Origin: Larus michahellis
Taxonomy: Eukaryota; Chordata; Aves; Charadriiformes; Laridae
Length of the DNA: 64,000 nucleotides
Direction of reading: 5' to 3'
NCBI RefSeq assembly: GCF_964199755.1
Contig: NC_133903.1
Span: 54,146,239 to 54,210,238, forward strand
Position 1 is the first letter of the stretch, and every line of letters starts with the position of its first letter. Below are positions 25,060-38,107 of this stretch, piece after piece. A model generated the notes under the pieces. The model saw nothing but the letters and a program-made list of their open reading frames with translations, was not told where the DNA came from and did not search any database. The translations under genes and the position numbers were made by a program.

Positions 25060-28000
25060 CTACGAGAGAAAAAGAACCAAGACTTTTCAATATGAAGTGA
25101 AATATACACTTTGTGCTAATGTCTCAATTACAGCTAATTTTCCCATCATAAAATTAGTCATGCTTAATTAGTCAAACAGAAACTAGATTTATTTTGAAGT
25201 TATGCTGTAGTTTAACTATTTTAGCAAGCACTGTCTCAGAAGGAACATTTCCCTAGGGCTTCTAATCAACCAAATTACACAGCCAGGCGCTGGTACTAGG
25301 TTAAGCCGATGAGGATTTGAGGCACAAAATCAGGCTAACAAATGAGTGGGCTCCAAACCACTTTTCTTAAACAAAGGAGGGCAGGCAGGAGAGAATTAGG
25401 TTGATGACAACTATCTTTGAAATACTGCACAGGTAGGGAATGGAGAGAAGATCATGGCTTTTTTGTTCTGGAAATGCTAAATTGATGTGGGATCACCAGG
25501 GAGGTGAATAAGGAGAGATGAAAGATACTCTCAACTGTATCTGTAAGTGATCTGAGGCAACATCACTGCGACAGCACAAAAAGGAATTTGAGAATGCATG
25601 TACTTTAAAAGACGTATATACAAAGACACATTCTTCTAAAATATTTTTCTATAAACCCATATCTGCCGTGCATTTTAAGGTCATCATAAGCAATTTGTAA
25701 TTCATGCTAAATGGATGCACTGTAGAACAAGCCAATTTGGCAATTCCATGATGTCACAAGATGTCACCCCGGTGGGGATTTAACGACCATGAATCCTACA
25801 GTCACAGCTCTCAGGTGATACGGGACTTATATTTGGAGGAGAGGCAGCAAAAAAAAAAGTGGCGATGTCTTCTCTCCTGCATGCTGCATGGCCACCCCAG
25901 ATGATGGACTTCATCAGCATAAAGCACATGCAAATGCAGAACTTCAGGATTCTGGGAACAGCAGGTCATTGCACGCAAAGTCCAACACTCTGCATCTCAT
26001 AAAGAGCTCGCAGGTCCTGACAAAGTGAATTTACGGTGTTATAGCTTCCAAGCTATTCATTACGAGTATTTATAGATAGCTAATCTAATTTTTAATTCAA
26101 ACAACAAATATATTGATATTTTGTATCTATATTCTACAACATCAATCTACAAACAGAGCTAAAACAAATGCCTTTAATTTTCAATACACAAAGGTTCTTA
26201 AGGCTAAAATGCTAACAAAGAATTAGCAATCAAAGCTTTAACAAACACAGATTTGTATCTTGTTTTGAGAGCCCTGACTTACCTGCATTGAAATAAGTAT
26301 GAAATCAATTAGGCTACCAATTCCACAAAATCCTACAGTGCAGAACTTTAACAAACCTAAAAAAGGAAAATAAAATTTAACTGTATCTTTAAGCCTGTCA
26401 CTACGAAGTTCACAGGTTTCTGGTGACAATCACATCCCAACTCTCTCCCCATCCTGCAAAATATATATACACACACATATCTAGAAACACACCTATGCAT
26501 CTTTAATTATCCAGGAAAAAAACAAACTGCAGATTGACATTTCTATATCCTGAATACACTTTAAAGATATTAAGCATTAACAATTTATTTTTTTTAACAG
26601 ATACATATTCTTAAACAAGGAAAGGCAAAAGTTGATAACCAAGTTACTGGAAATTTTCTTTTCTTTGACAGAGGGACAGACAGAAAAAAAATCCCAACTT
26701 GAGCTGCAGAATTTACTTACGAATAGAAAGAGACTTTCTACCATCTTATGAGTTGCAGCACATACTGATTTGATTTTCAGAACATGCTACTTTGTATCAT
26801 TTTTATATATTTGCTGAAATAGGAATTTATTTTGAATATATATATACATATATATAAAACCACTTCCTTTTAACTGGTATTCAAAAATGTTATTTTTTTG
26901 TATGAATAAATGAAACATTAATAGAAAATACATGGGAATAGCAACTAACAGATAAATGTTTCATTGGAAGTTGCCATGCAAGGCAGACTTCATTTGGAAA
27001 ATGCCTTCAGAAGAGGGAGGCTGTCTTAAAATTTTAATTTTTTTTTAATATCAGTAGCTTCTTGTACAATAAATATAATACAATAAGTACTATATATATT
27101 GTAAGTAATGCTTCAGCTGAATTAGGCAAACATCTAGGTTATTTTGAGAATGAGATGCTCCTTGTGAAGCCATTTGTCTCTTTACCCAGGCATAGACAGT
27201 GTGAAGAGCAATGCGTATCAGTCAGTTGTAGGCTACGCCATACAGGGAAAACCCAGTTCCCTGCTCAAAAGCACGTCCTTACTGTGCTTACAGGCGCCAG
27301 CACAATTCCAAGGCATGAGAGAAAGCACGTTGATGAGATGAGCCAGTGCAGCATCCTAGAGCACCCCTTCCCCACAGCCACCACGTGCGCTGTGCTGCGC
27401 AATACCTGCTCATAAAACCTCCCGGCTGTTCTGCAAAGAATGAGCCTGCTCTTGATCAAACATCTGAAGGTTTCCTGACCTTCAGCTCCTCCTTTATGCT
27501 TGCCCTCTCTCAGAAGCAGCAATCTGTCCTGCACACCACCTCTCTCCCCCATGCCCTCTTTATGAGGCTGCACATGGAGGAGAGCGGGGGAGTAACTGCA
27601 CGCTGCAGGGAGAGCATCCCGCTGTCTGGATGTAGCTCCCATAGTTGACAAGATGGAACTAGCCTGATTTATAAACTCCTGGGAGACAGTTTATAATCTC
27701 TCCACAGAACAACACAGTAGTGGGAGAAAACAGGGAAAATACACCTAACAACCATGAAGATGAAAGAGTAGTAGCACGATGGACTTTCGGCTGATTAGAG
27801 GAAAAGCCTATGTGCATATTAAAGCACTTAAATGTGCCAAAAAACTAAGTATAAAATTGTTTAAAACTACTTGTTCCCAGTGGCTGATGTGCAAGACTTG
27901 CAGTAGCCACCCATAGCTAGTTTGGGTACCAGTACCAGCAGCAGTGTAACAAAACACAGGGGAAACAGCCAGATAAAGAAACACTAACCTTGGGAAATGA

Positions 28001-31000
28001 CAGTTAAGATGACCGAATAATGTCAGACTCTGGTGAACAGTTTACTTTGTTACTACCTGCACCAAGTGCAGTCACCATTTAAGATATTTATCTGTTAACC
28101 TCCTTATACCATCTCCTCTCAAGCTCTGGTCCTGAACCTCACCATCAGTTGGCATTTTAGGAACCCCGCAGTTCTCTTCCCACTGCTGGCTCCGGCAGCA
28201 GCTCCAGTTTGCTTGAGGAACCGGCTACTCCGTTATGTTACTGGATGTAGAAGAACTGTTTCTGAACCTGGCATGTGTTTCTGGAGTGCAGGGTAAAGTT
28301 GATTTTTTTCTTCTTCCTCCTCACTTCCCTCCCCACAAGCAGATCACACTGAGAAAATAAACTGCTCTAAAACAGAGAGGGAAAAAATAGTGCTCTTACG
28401 CAGTAATAACTTATGGTTTAGTTCACAGTGTGTGGGAGAGGAAGAGGTTGCCTTCCTGATTTCTTCATATTCAACAGCTTGTTTGTATTTGTGCTCTCTT
28501 TAAGCAAAAGAGAAAGAAAAAAATAATCCAAAACCACTTACAGTCTTCATTGCACTTGTTCAAAATATTTCAATGCTATTACCTTCCTTAACCATTTTTT
28601 GCCAAGGCATGGATCACCTAAAAAAACCCCAATCAACCACTGTCAATGAATCCCATTTATGGATTTATTTTTTCCTTTCCTACTCTTACCTATTTGGTTT
28701 TGTCATCTTTACCTTTCAAAAGCTTGAAAACTTGACTTTGAAAGAGTTTAATTCTGAGTCTTTTAACTTTGGTTACTGGGTACAGTATATTCCAGTAGGG
28801 TTAACAAGCATGAGCCATAAAGAACTTCCATATAGGAACCGAAGATTTATACAACTACATTGCTATAATATATTACAAAATGATTACTGTAAATTATTAT
28901 CCCAAATCAAATGATGTAACAAAAAAATGCACCTTATTGACCACTTCCAAAAATATATCTTTTTGTGAAACAGACGGACAAAGTAAGTACTAATTACAGA
29001 ATCTCAGGGAAAAAAAGACACAGATGTTAACACAAGATTATCAAGGACAGACAATATTATTAAAAAAACAAGGGTTTGCATTTAAAGGGCAGAAACTCAA
29101 AATTCTTAGCTGAAGTGACAGTAACATGTATAGCTTTTTCCAATCCATTGTTCCATGCTATCTAGACTTAGATTTACTCCATTCATCCAGCTCAGAAACA
29201 AAGAAAACCCTAGCCAGTGAAAGCAGTTCTAATACACTGAGGTATTTCCATTATTTAAACGCCAGTGCCATTATCACCCTGGGAATCAGGTCCTAAAAAC
29301 ACTAACCAGAGGTAAGTCTTATTCAAGGTCCCAGCTTCAGCAGAACTGTTATTAACACTGTGACCTATCTTGAAGGTACGCATTTGCCAGAATAAATTCC
29401 AAAGCCCAAAACACTAGGTTTATCACAAAGTTTGTCCGCTATTTTCCTGGTAGAATCAAGCATCATTTAAGTAGCTGGCTCATCAGTCAAAACCACTTCT
29501 GTTTCAGCACCTCACAAAGAATGCTGTGGTAAACATCAATGCAAAGCATTGCTTTGCAAACATAAAGCAAAACTATTAATAGCAATAATCATGTTTGCTT
29601 ATTAGGATTTTATCTGTTGGACAACTATATATCCATTTGTCACCACTCACTCCAACAGACTAGCAGGCTTAGGATAATGCAGGATTTTATCTTACTTGAA
29701 AATAAAGTAAGGATTCTAGTTGTCAATATTAAAACTATGACTGCCAGCCTTCATTACTCAAAATATAAATATACACATACAACTCAGTCATAACAATAAG
29801 CTTTAGCTCAAAGAAAAAACAAAGAAATAAACTTACCCAATGCAGGATAGCCTAGATAAAATCTATCTGCTCCCAACCATCCAAGAAATAAGGACAGAGC
29901 CACTGCCACCTTGTAGGAGTATCCATTTCTGTCAAAAGAAACAAGTAATGTAGACAATGCAAAATATATTCACTTTTGAAAATTAAAGTAGTGACTCATT
30001 TGCCTGCTGCTTCAGTTAAAAAAAAAAAACAACCAAACAAAACAGACTTGTTATTTATCTTCAATTAACGGACACAGAATTATAATGTCAAGCTTTCAAA
30101 CTGGGTAGGCATCCTCCCTAAAGCAACCTCAGCTGCTGCAACTCAAGTATACTCTTGCAGAATACAGATTATTCTGAAACACAATCATGATTTCTTGTCA
30201 AGAAAGACACAATTCAGTGGCTGATACATTCCCAGTTTTACAGAGCACTTCCTAATAGTTCAACCCTACTGAGACAACCCTAGAAAGCTAAGAGGTGCAT
30301 GCACACTGTCTGTAGGCATTAGTCTCGCACGCAGACAAATCGAGGGGAACAGGACAGACAGGTGAGATGTCAGCAGAGACAGTAATTGCAATGAGATCTG
30401 AAGGAGAAATGAACCATGGCCACTGGCAGAAGAAGCTGCAGGAAGGATTCAACAAAAAGGGTAAGTCATGTATCCATTTACTACGCTCTGATGGCACAAA
30501 CTCACAAATAAAAAGAACTGTTGAGAGTACAAAGGTGTACAGTGGGAGAGAGGAACCCTAAAGTTAAGCATCCCATGGTGACTCATACAAAATACACAGA
30601 TACAACAGACTTTTTGAGATTTATACTAATTGGCACTGTCTGTGCCAACAGCTGGAGTGATGTGGCCACTTAACCACCTCTAACTTTTAGTCATTGCTCA
30701 TGTGAACTTTACGCTAATAAGCGAGCTAGAAACACAGAGCTATCAATACTAGAACTTGCTGCATTCTTTGCTGCATTGGCGAACAGCTAGCTTCTGAAAA
30801 GAAAAGCAAACCCAAATGTAATTAGAACTTCAAAAATATTAAATAATTCACTGTTTTGATACGTGCACTACTATGTGCCAGCAATTACTTAATAAACCCA
30901 AATTAAACTCTTCGTTGACATTTGAATAAAACATAGAGTTTTACAAAGACAGTAGATAAGAAAGGTCCAAGCACCTTTATTAAGCACTTTCAATGCCAAA

Positions 31001-34000
31001 TAAAGATCTAGCTTTTTGCTTATTACCTAGATTTACTGACTTTAAAACTTAATGGCAACATTAAGTGATTAAATCATGACTCTTACCTCAATATTTGTTA
31101 CTTAGCACTTATTAGCAACACAGAACATTCTGGGCATTCCTGGAACCTAATGTAACGTAAATTAGCGTCTTTAGAAATGTCTTCTTTCCACTGTAAAGAA
31201 CAACTAATGGTTTTATTTAAAAGTTGAGGTAAACTGTTGGAAATTGTTTATCAACTACGAAGTGTCAACAACCCTCCAAGGACGCTAAAGCATAAAAAGA
31301 GCTCATACATGAAAGGTGTGAACACAGTTTAATTTGAGATCCTCCTGATCAAAACCAGTAATAAACTGAGCACTGGCCTGTACATTGAGATGATTTTAGA
31401 AGCAGAACAGCCTGCAACCTAGTCAGCATCAAACTGACGGGCAGATGAAATCTAGTATGAAGTGGAAGCACGTTAATACTGTAACAAGGCTGCATCCACT
31501 CAAGTAGAAAAATAACACATCCCAGGCACCTAAAGGAATTTCTACAATTGGGTAAAAGATGCAATTTCTTTTCAGTTGCTCTTCTGAATTTTTCTTGCTT
31601 CTCAGCCTCATCCAATCTTTATTTTTTTCTGCATAGATTTCTTCCAGCTGCCACGTGAAAAACATTTTCTTCCAGCCCTCCCGCACCAGCTGGTAATATG
31701 CAGGTACTGCTGTAGGTCACAGTGGTTTCTGTGCTCAAAGACCTGTCCACACTGAACTTCATGAATTTCATGGACTACCATTTGATGGACCCCTCGCCTG
31801 GAATGGCAATACTTGAGCAATGGACATTTCGAGTCTGCAGAATCAGGGCCTGCACTGATATTAAGCAAAGTACACGACAGAGTGCCAATTGTGGGAATTA
31901 CAGAATTTGGCAAAAAAATCTACCTCCAAAACATCAAATTAAAAACAACACAAAGCAATCCTGACTCCCAGTAATTCTTTGCTGAAGCAACCTTTTTAGC
32001 GCTTACAAGCTTTTGTTTGAACTAATACTAGAGCAACCTGAACACATCCACTTACACAAACATACAACATCTCCTGGTCTTGCTCTAAAATAACTGGATC
32101 CCAGAACTGTTATCTGGACTGTTGTTAAATTACAGTTTTGGCCAAGGACAACTTGATGATTCGCTCCTTCTAAAAGGTAGGGACAGAGATTAACCTGCTG
32201 TTCCCTTGCTAGGACAATCCTGCTATGGGAAGATGCCTTCTCAAACCAATTTTCTGGTTAAATGAGGTGCAGTTATTTCTGCCAGAAGACAGTTACAGTT
32301 TCCATCAAAACTCAGATAAGATGCTGGAAAATCTCCAAAAAGCAGTAGAAAGGGCAGGCCTATTGTTGTAATATCAGGCTGGAGATTCCTGCTTAAAATA
32401 ATGTTTCTAACACAGGCCATTCAAAATGCCTTATAAAAGGCTCACAAAATGATAATTGATTAGACCGCTTTTTAAATAAGTGTACATTAAGAAGAATGGT
32501 TAATATTAATCTTGCTGCCATTTCTAACTGGCTTTGGGGCTTTATCAAGGGCATGCTTGCGTAACTCTTTACATTCACAGCTGTATTTTACTGGAATTTT
32601 CAGAAAGCCCACAAAGGGTCCTCTTCCCCTTCTGCCATACTAGCAGGCGCGGGACTAGAAAAGTCACAGCAAATTCTTTTGGTAGTGTAGCCATTGATTA
32701 TTTCATGGTAAATAATAGTCACAATCAAGTAACAGACATCGTAAGGAGGACAACATTTTTCTGCCTACATAGATTTGTTTTTTTTAATTAATAAATGTAA
32801 AGAAAAACTCCATTTAAAAATGTTTCTACAAAACATTACACCAAAAATATATGTATACTAAAAAACCTCCAAACGTAAGAATCACTGTTTACTCCAAAGA
32901 GGAAGTAATTTTATTAAACTAGTATAGCTCATCTTATTCTCAGTCCCCATCACAGATGGAACTGAAACGCAATTGTTTCTGGACAAAAATGTGACTGAAG
33001 TCTAGTTTGCTAGCATTTAAATTTGATTAGATGTAATAATATGTTTTCTTCAATTTGCTGAGCTTTGACTGTTGAGAAGACTAAATATAGAGAAAATATT
33101 TATGAAACTAAGAGGCAGAGCTGTACTTCTTAGTTAGGCAAATTATTGAGCAGTAAGTATCACATCGGAGTTATTTGCCCACTAGTGTGACAAGGAACAC
33201 CCAGCAAATATTACTGGAGTTTTAATTTCCAAAGATTCCAGTAGGAGAAAAGAGAAAAGCTCCTACGTGAATCCCACAGAAAAGAGAAACAAATGGCACT
33301 GACAGGTGTTTGCTGATCATTAGCATTGGTCAGTTGGAACATTTATTGGTATCCAGAGCTCTCCATTGCTCACAACGTGCTTTAGAAAAACTAGGTCCAT
33401 CATTTTCATGTTTCAGAAACAGGCTTTTAAAAGACACAGAGGACTTGATTAAATACAAAGGGTGTTTAAAAATAGCAAACAGTTCCTCTAAATGAGATTT
33501 TTTTTGAGGAATTGTAAAGAGACTTAAACTCCCCCAATATCCATGCATACTACAACTTAAGCTGCAGCTACAGGCAGACTTTAAACTGGCAGGAACCAGT
33601 ACTGCCATTGAACAGAGCAGCCCAGTCCAGCCCTCCTTTCTCCACTCTCTCTTATCCTTGAGTTGCCCTCATCCTTGTGCTGGCACAAGCACTTGAAGCG
33701 ACTGTACTGTGACTCAACTCGGGGAACTGATCCAAGTCAGCTCAAACCCAGATCAGTTCCCTGATTCAGTATAGAGCAGGGTATGTCAGGGAAAGGGATG
33801 GAGAGGTGTCCACAGCCAGATCATTTCAGCAGCTGTGCTGATTTTAAGCGTACGTGAAACATAGCCTTAGCAATTGGGGCAAATTTTTGCCAGGGTAAAG
33901 TACTAACTAAAGCAAAGGTAAAATACTAAGGTAAAGCAATGACATGAACATAAGTAAACAAAGAAAAATGTGTCCATGGCTGAGACAGATTTACTTATAA

Positions 34001-37000
34001 ACATGCATGTTGTATCTTTATACTACTTATAGTACTGGGCAATGTGTGTACAATTCTGCCTTATTTCTTCTTCTACTTCTGTAAACACATCATACTATTT
34101 TAGAAAAACTTCAATGCGAAAACAAGTTATTGCAGAAAACAATAGTGTACTTACACACTGCGACATGCAATAGGCTTGTAAAATCCAACTTCATGTCCCG
34201 TAAAGACTTTTTCTATGCCAAGGTGATCTTTGCAAGTAATATTTGGTGCTGGCAGACATTGAACTGAGGACAAAGAATTATTTGAAATTAAGCAGTAACC
34301 ACTCGGGTACTGTAGAGTTTTTTTGACAAGACACAAGTGAAATATACAAATGAAGTTACACTGTGCAACAGTCTCAATACACAGCACAGTACACACAGAC
34401 ATATTACTTTTTAAAAATATATTTTTTTAAGCCAGTCCTATGACTAACTTGTCTTTTTGCATGATACACAGTGAGCAAAATATACAAATCTAATTGCTGC
34501 CCTAGTTCTATTGTAATTTCCATTTTGGTTCCATTATGAGTCAATGGGAACTCTGAAGCTGACATACAGAAAACATTTTCACCATGAGAACAGTCAAACA
34601 TTGGAACAAGCTGCCCAGAGAAGTGGTATCGTCACCATCCTTGGCGATTTTCAAGATCTGACTGCACAAAGCCCTGAGCAACCTGGTCAGTGCCAATGCT
34701 GCTTTGAGCAAGAGGCTGAACTATACGACTTCCTGAGGTCTTTTCAACCCCAATTTTTCTATTATTCTAAGTTAAGGCTTGACTCTTAAGAGAACCAAAG
34801 TGGAAATCACAGCAGAAAGTGACATCCGCTAAAAGTTTGCAATCGTATTACCAGTATATTAGTCACTCTCCGGTGCTGAAGTCTGTTGTTTTAAAGGGAA
34901 AAACCCCCATCCTTCACCCACTTTCTATCCATTTTCAGTATTTGTGAGTCCTGTTGGTTGGCTCCAACAAAACACCATGACAGGTTCAACGTTTCTTTCC
35001 AGATTTCCCAGTTATACCTACAGACAAGAAGACTAAGATTTGGATTTTTTTTTTTAAATATCTATCCATAATGCATAGGGACTAAAAAAAAATTAATTTC
35101 AGGCCATCAGTAACAGCCAAAAAATACGAGCTATGTCTGGACTTATCTGCTATAAAGTCCTACATGGATGTTACTCATCGATGTGCCTGATCTGAGACAA
35201 TTACAAAAACCCACATTCTTTCCTGTAAAAAAAAAAAATATTAAGCAAAGAAAGCAGTGCGTTCTTTTATTTAGAAGAAACCCACGGCAGTTGAAATATA
35301 TTAATATAGGAAAGGCCACAATTTTCCTGTCAATGTCATTTCAGTAAGGCTTGAAATCTGCTACTCAGTGAGACTACTTGAATGCTTTGAATTAAACCCC
35401 TATTTGTTTGGGTGATGGATCCCAGAAAGATGTTCAGAAACGGTAGTGCTTCAAGCATGATCCAAAAGATTAACTTTTTATTACTCAGCTACTACTGAAA
35501 CAGGAAGCGACGTAAATACCGTGGGGAAAATCTAAAACTGCTATGTGAGTAAAATAGTCTATACAGACACGGAAAACAATGTTAATTCATGTAGCAACTT
35601 CTTCCACTCGGAACCTTATGTCCTGTTCAAATGTACAGTGTATTAAATACAATCACATGGTAAATGGTTGGACAACTAATAATTTGAGTTGATCAGTTTA
35701 AAAATACAGAATCTTCTTTCTGCTCACTAACTGGATGTTTATAATCAGGGACATGATGTCAAAGATGATGTAAAGGACTGAATAGCTGAAAAAAGGATCC
35801 ATTTTGGATAGTACTTTCATCCAGTCTCTAAAGTACTTGGAAAACCTTCCCTACCCCTGAGCATCCCAGTGAAGAAAATCATTCAGCATTTATGGAAAAG
35901 AAAATACAAAACAAGCATACACCTGTATTTTAAACATGAGTGCACATAAAGCAAAACTCTTGCGCCATTAGCTAACGCAGAGACTATTTATTTCAATGCC
36001 TGAGAACATCAGAAAAGCTAAACATATATAGTAAACAAAGTGATCAATTTAAGCATTTTTCTGTTGTACTCCAAAAGCACATCAAAACTTAACATCAAAA
36101 TAAGCGTGTTTTCAAAACAGAGCCTCATGGCACCAAAAACTCCTGATGATGGAAGGCACCATGTTTCCTTAAAAAAAAAAATTAAAAAATGGAAGATTTT
36201 GAAGGCTGTTGTGTCACGTGTCAATTCTTCTAGTAAGCATATGCAAAATCAGTATGACAGAAATGGCTTGTTTTAATCACAGCAGTGCAGGACAGAGCCT
36301 AGAGGATATAACATACATTGAAGAGATTTACCAGAAACCTCACTTATAAATGTGCCAATCAGAGACAATGTATTTATTCATTTTTAGCAAAGCATCCAAT
36401 CCACACAAGTGTTTTAGGCTTTCACACTAATGATATTGCTAATCCCATATTTTATAAAGCTCATCTAGCAGATACACAAATGCATAAATTTAACACTTCG
36501 TTGGAAAATGGAACTACTGTCAATATAGGTTAGAAGTTAGAAATCCTTACCATATGCTGTGTGATTTGTACAATTCATTGGTTCTTGTGTACTATTGTCT
36601 ATTTTAGGCTCATCGCACATATATGTTCAGGTAATTGAGGAAAACATTTTTCATATGAAACACTACAACAGGTGTAACAGTAATTTATTCCACCCCCTTT
36701 AAGCCCTGGGGATTTAAGATGCACCTTGATGTTAGTTTTCCTTCCTACCCATCCCCCAGACAGGAACAGCACATTACCGTACAGCAAATCTGCTAATCCA
36801 ATTTAATACACCATATATCGCATAAGCTCCATGTTTAATTACTGCTGCAGTTAGCACTACCTGAAGGAACTACAATATTTATCAGTCACGGCCGGTGTAT
36901 TTGAAGGCAACAAGGTAGCACGACTAATCTAGTCTTCTTCCCTTATTTCAATATCAGAGTACCATTACATTGAGGCATTTGGTTGAGAAGATTAAATCTA

Positions 37001-37914
37001 CAGTAACATACAAAATTCAAAGAACACCTAGAAATGAGCATCTGAAATGCCAGGAATTTGGACTAGAAAAAATCTGCGCAGGAACTTATTTCCAGAGGTC
37101 TGAACTCCCATGGCCAAGCAAAGCAGGAGATGAAGTTAGCTTTTTCAAGATTTGCTTTGCTGACACTTTTGATCTGCAGCTACATCAATAACTGTCAGCT
37201 ACCATCAACAAACATTTTCTGGCGAAGGCCTGATGCGCCTTTGGAGAGCCAGGAACCTCGCAGCTCCAGCCTGTATAACACCTGCGCCCTGCTCCTTCAG
37301 ACTGTGGAGGAAGACACAACATTTTGCAAAGCCACTGTGTCGCACTCAAGTGTCCTGCAAAAACCTTAGAAGGTGGAGAGGTCGGGGAGAGGGGAGATCC
37401 CATCCCGTGGGATTATCTCTTTGAAAATTCAGACACCCCAGACCTGCACACAGGCACACACTGTACCACCCCCAAAATAAACCTATGCTGTGCCCTCTCC
37501 TGCTCCATCCAGCTGAGATCCCCTCGAGGCTCCTTCCCTGAGGCTTTCTGTGAAACCCGAGGGGCTTCCCCACACCCTCCGCCTCCCCCGTCCCCTCACC
37601 CCGAGGCAGCCGGGCAAGCGGCCTCCCCTCAGGCAAACCAGGCCCTGAGCGAGACGGCACCGGCACCGGACCCTGCCCTCCCGGGCCCCATCGCCATAGC
37701 AACCGAGCCCCCGCCGCCCGCCCCGGCCCCGGCCCCGGCCGCGCTCAGGATATTGCCCCAGCCTCAGCTCGTCGCACTTAAGCGGCGGCTCCGTGCCCAC
37801 CGCTCCCTCCACGGCTGCGCCCACGAAGCAAAAGAGAAGCAGGATCCGGGCCGCCACCGCGCCTCTCCGCCTGCCCGGCGCCGCCGCCGGCAGCCGCCCC
37901 GGCCGGGCGGCCAT
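24949..37914 (-). CDS. TM2D1: TM2D1, TM2 domain-containing protein 1 (six coding exons, complete)
   Basis: Coding exons run 37914-37754, 36624-36551, 34263-34155, 29928-29837, 26356-26283 and 25059-24949; the 621 nt join in frame to 206 residues plus stop, against 207 as I recall for human TM2D1. Visible features: an N-terminal hydrophobic stretch near residues 24-40 (signal peptide), a cysteine-rich lumenal region (about 47-112) with sequons at N64, N71, N74 and N86, a first membrane span near 120-134, the DRF motif at 136-138, a second span near 145-168, and a short polar tail. The family (TM2/DRF proteins, Drosophila almondex relatives) has been linked to amyloid-beta binding and Notch signalling; that is literature knowledge, not visible here. 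Introns 2-5 have GTAAG-type donors and AG acceptors, while intron 1 is AT-AC. The gene is divergent from PATJ. Identification is firm because every exon matches the family in order and phase. Confidence 0.97.
26283..26356 (-). CDS. TM2D1: TM2D1 coding exon 5 (second membrane span)
   Basis: This 74-nt exon encodes residues 147-170 (LLKFCTVGFCGIGSLIDF, then ILISMQ), the second transmembrane helix and the most conserved block of the protein. The acceptor is TTTTTAG and the donor CAG|GTAAGT. Confidence 0.96.
26357..29836 (-). other. TM2D1: TM2D1 intron 4
   Basis: This is AT-rich intronic DNA with an (AT)n stretch at about 26,836-26,858. A GC-richer patch at 27,250-27,640 has open frames on both strands but no splice context or family similarity. 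Confidence 0.7.
26835..26858. repeat. (AT)n simple repeat
   Basis: Alternating AT run with one C, in TM2D1 intron 4. Confidence 0.85.
29837..29928 (-). CDS. TM2D1: TM2D1 coding exon 4 (first membrane span, DRF motif)
   Basis: This 92-nt exon encodes residues 116-145 (NGYSYKVAVALSLFLGW, then LGADRFYLGYPAL). It contains the first transmembrane helix and the family-defining Asp-Arg-Phe triplet at 136-138, in the loop between the two helices. The acceptor is ACAG, the donor GTAAGT, and the phase is 1 at the 3' end. Confidence 0.96.
29929..34154 (-). other. TM2D1: TM2D1 intron 3
   Basis: This 4.2-kb intron is AT-rich. No exon, RNA gene or recognisable mobile element was seen. Confidence 0.7.
34155..34263 (-). 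CDS. TM2D1: TM2D1 coding exon 3
   Basis: This exon encodes residues 80-114 (QCLPAPNITCK through KPIACRS), with split valine codons at both ends. It is the conserved extracellular cysteine segment that immediately precedes the first membrane span; N86 is a sequon and C81, C89 and C112 are family cysteines. The acceptor is CTCAG and the donor GTAAGT. Confidence 0.95.
34568..34770 (+). mobile_element. CR1 LINE 3' end fragment, older copy
   Basis: Within TM2D1 intron 2, antisense to the gene. It matches CR1 3' UTR landmarks: ttttcaccatgagaacagtc, cattggaacaagctgccca, accatccttggcgattttca, a region corresponding to the 'agcaacctggtc' block, then ttcctgaggtcttttcaac and a decayed attattctaa end. 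Confidence 0.85.
36551..36624 (-). CDS. TM2D1: TM2D1 coding exon 2
   Basis: This 74-nt exon encodes residues 55-78 (begins YMCDEPKID, ends CTNHTAY), with a phase-2 start and phase-1 end. It aligns with the lumenal segment that reads YICKDPKIND in the human protein. It has no start codon of its own and is too short for ORF searches. The acceptor dinucleotide is AC (36626-36625) instead of AG; the donor is GTAAGG. It carries sequons at N64, N71 and N74. Confidence 0.93.
36625..37753 (-). other. TM2D1: TM2D1 intron 1, U12-type AT-AC (minor spliceosome) intron
   Basis: Read on the minus strand, the intron starts ATATCCTGAG at 37753, which matches the first seven bases of the U12 AT-AC donor consensus ATATCCTT. 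It ends TGAAC at 36625. A branch-site match TTCCTCAAT (36642-36634) differs at one position from TTCCTTRAY, and its adenosine lies about 10 nt from the acceptor, within the usual U12 spacing. There is no normal polypyrimidine tract. The frame across the junction (CA|A = Gln54, then Tyr55) closes only with this splicing. Confidence 0.9.
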
Positions 37915-38060
37915 GATGGAAACCTCCCGCTGCCGTCAGCTGACTCGCCGGCCCCGGCGGCGCGGCGGGGAGGAGCGGCCCAGCGGCGGGGAGGAGGCCG
38001 CTCTGCCTGCGGGGAGGGCGGAGTGGGGACCCCCCCGAGTTGTTCGTAGGCTGCTGAGGG
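37560..38060. promoter_or_regulatory. TM2D1: CpG-rich block: TM2D1 promoter and first exon
   Basis: CpG dinucleotides are dense from about 37,560 to 38,060, in sharp contrast to the AT-rich introns on the left. The block contains the TM2D1 start codon and its immediate upstream DNA. No TATA box is obvious upstream of the ATG on the minus strand, as is usual for CpG-island housekeeping promoters. The transcription start cannot be placed exactly. Confidence 0.8.
37754..37914 (-). CDS. TM2D1: TM2D1 coding exon 1 (signal peptide)
   Basis: The ATG at 37914-37912 has a good context (atcATGG) and is followed by an Arg/Ala/Pro-rich start, a hydrophobic core (residues 24-34, ILLLFCFVGAA) and the start of the cysteine region (LKCDELRLGQ). 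The exon ends after the first two bases of the Gln54 codon. The next bases on the minus strand are ATATCCTGAG, a U12-type AT donor; no GT donor lies nearby that would keep the family alignment. The exon sits inside a CpG-rich block. Confidence 0.94.
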
Positions 38061-38085
38061 GGCTGTTTTGGGATTTTTGAGTTTG

Positions 38086-38107
38086 TTTTTTTTTGGGGGG
38101 GGGGGGG
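38086..38107. repeat. T9-G13 homopolymer junction
   Basis: A run of nine T passes directly into thirteen G, between the TM2D1 promoter and the YY1-like array. It is prone to sequencing error and length polymorphism. Confidence 0.9.

Noticed and set aside
37324..38049. 241-codon plus-strand open frame
   Set aside because: It lies antisense across TM2D1 exon 1 and its CpG island; Pro/Ala/Arg-rich composition comes from GC content, and the minus-strand exon is strongly supported.
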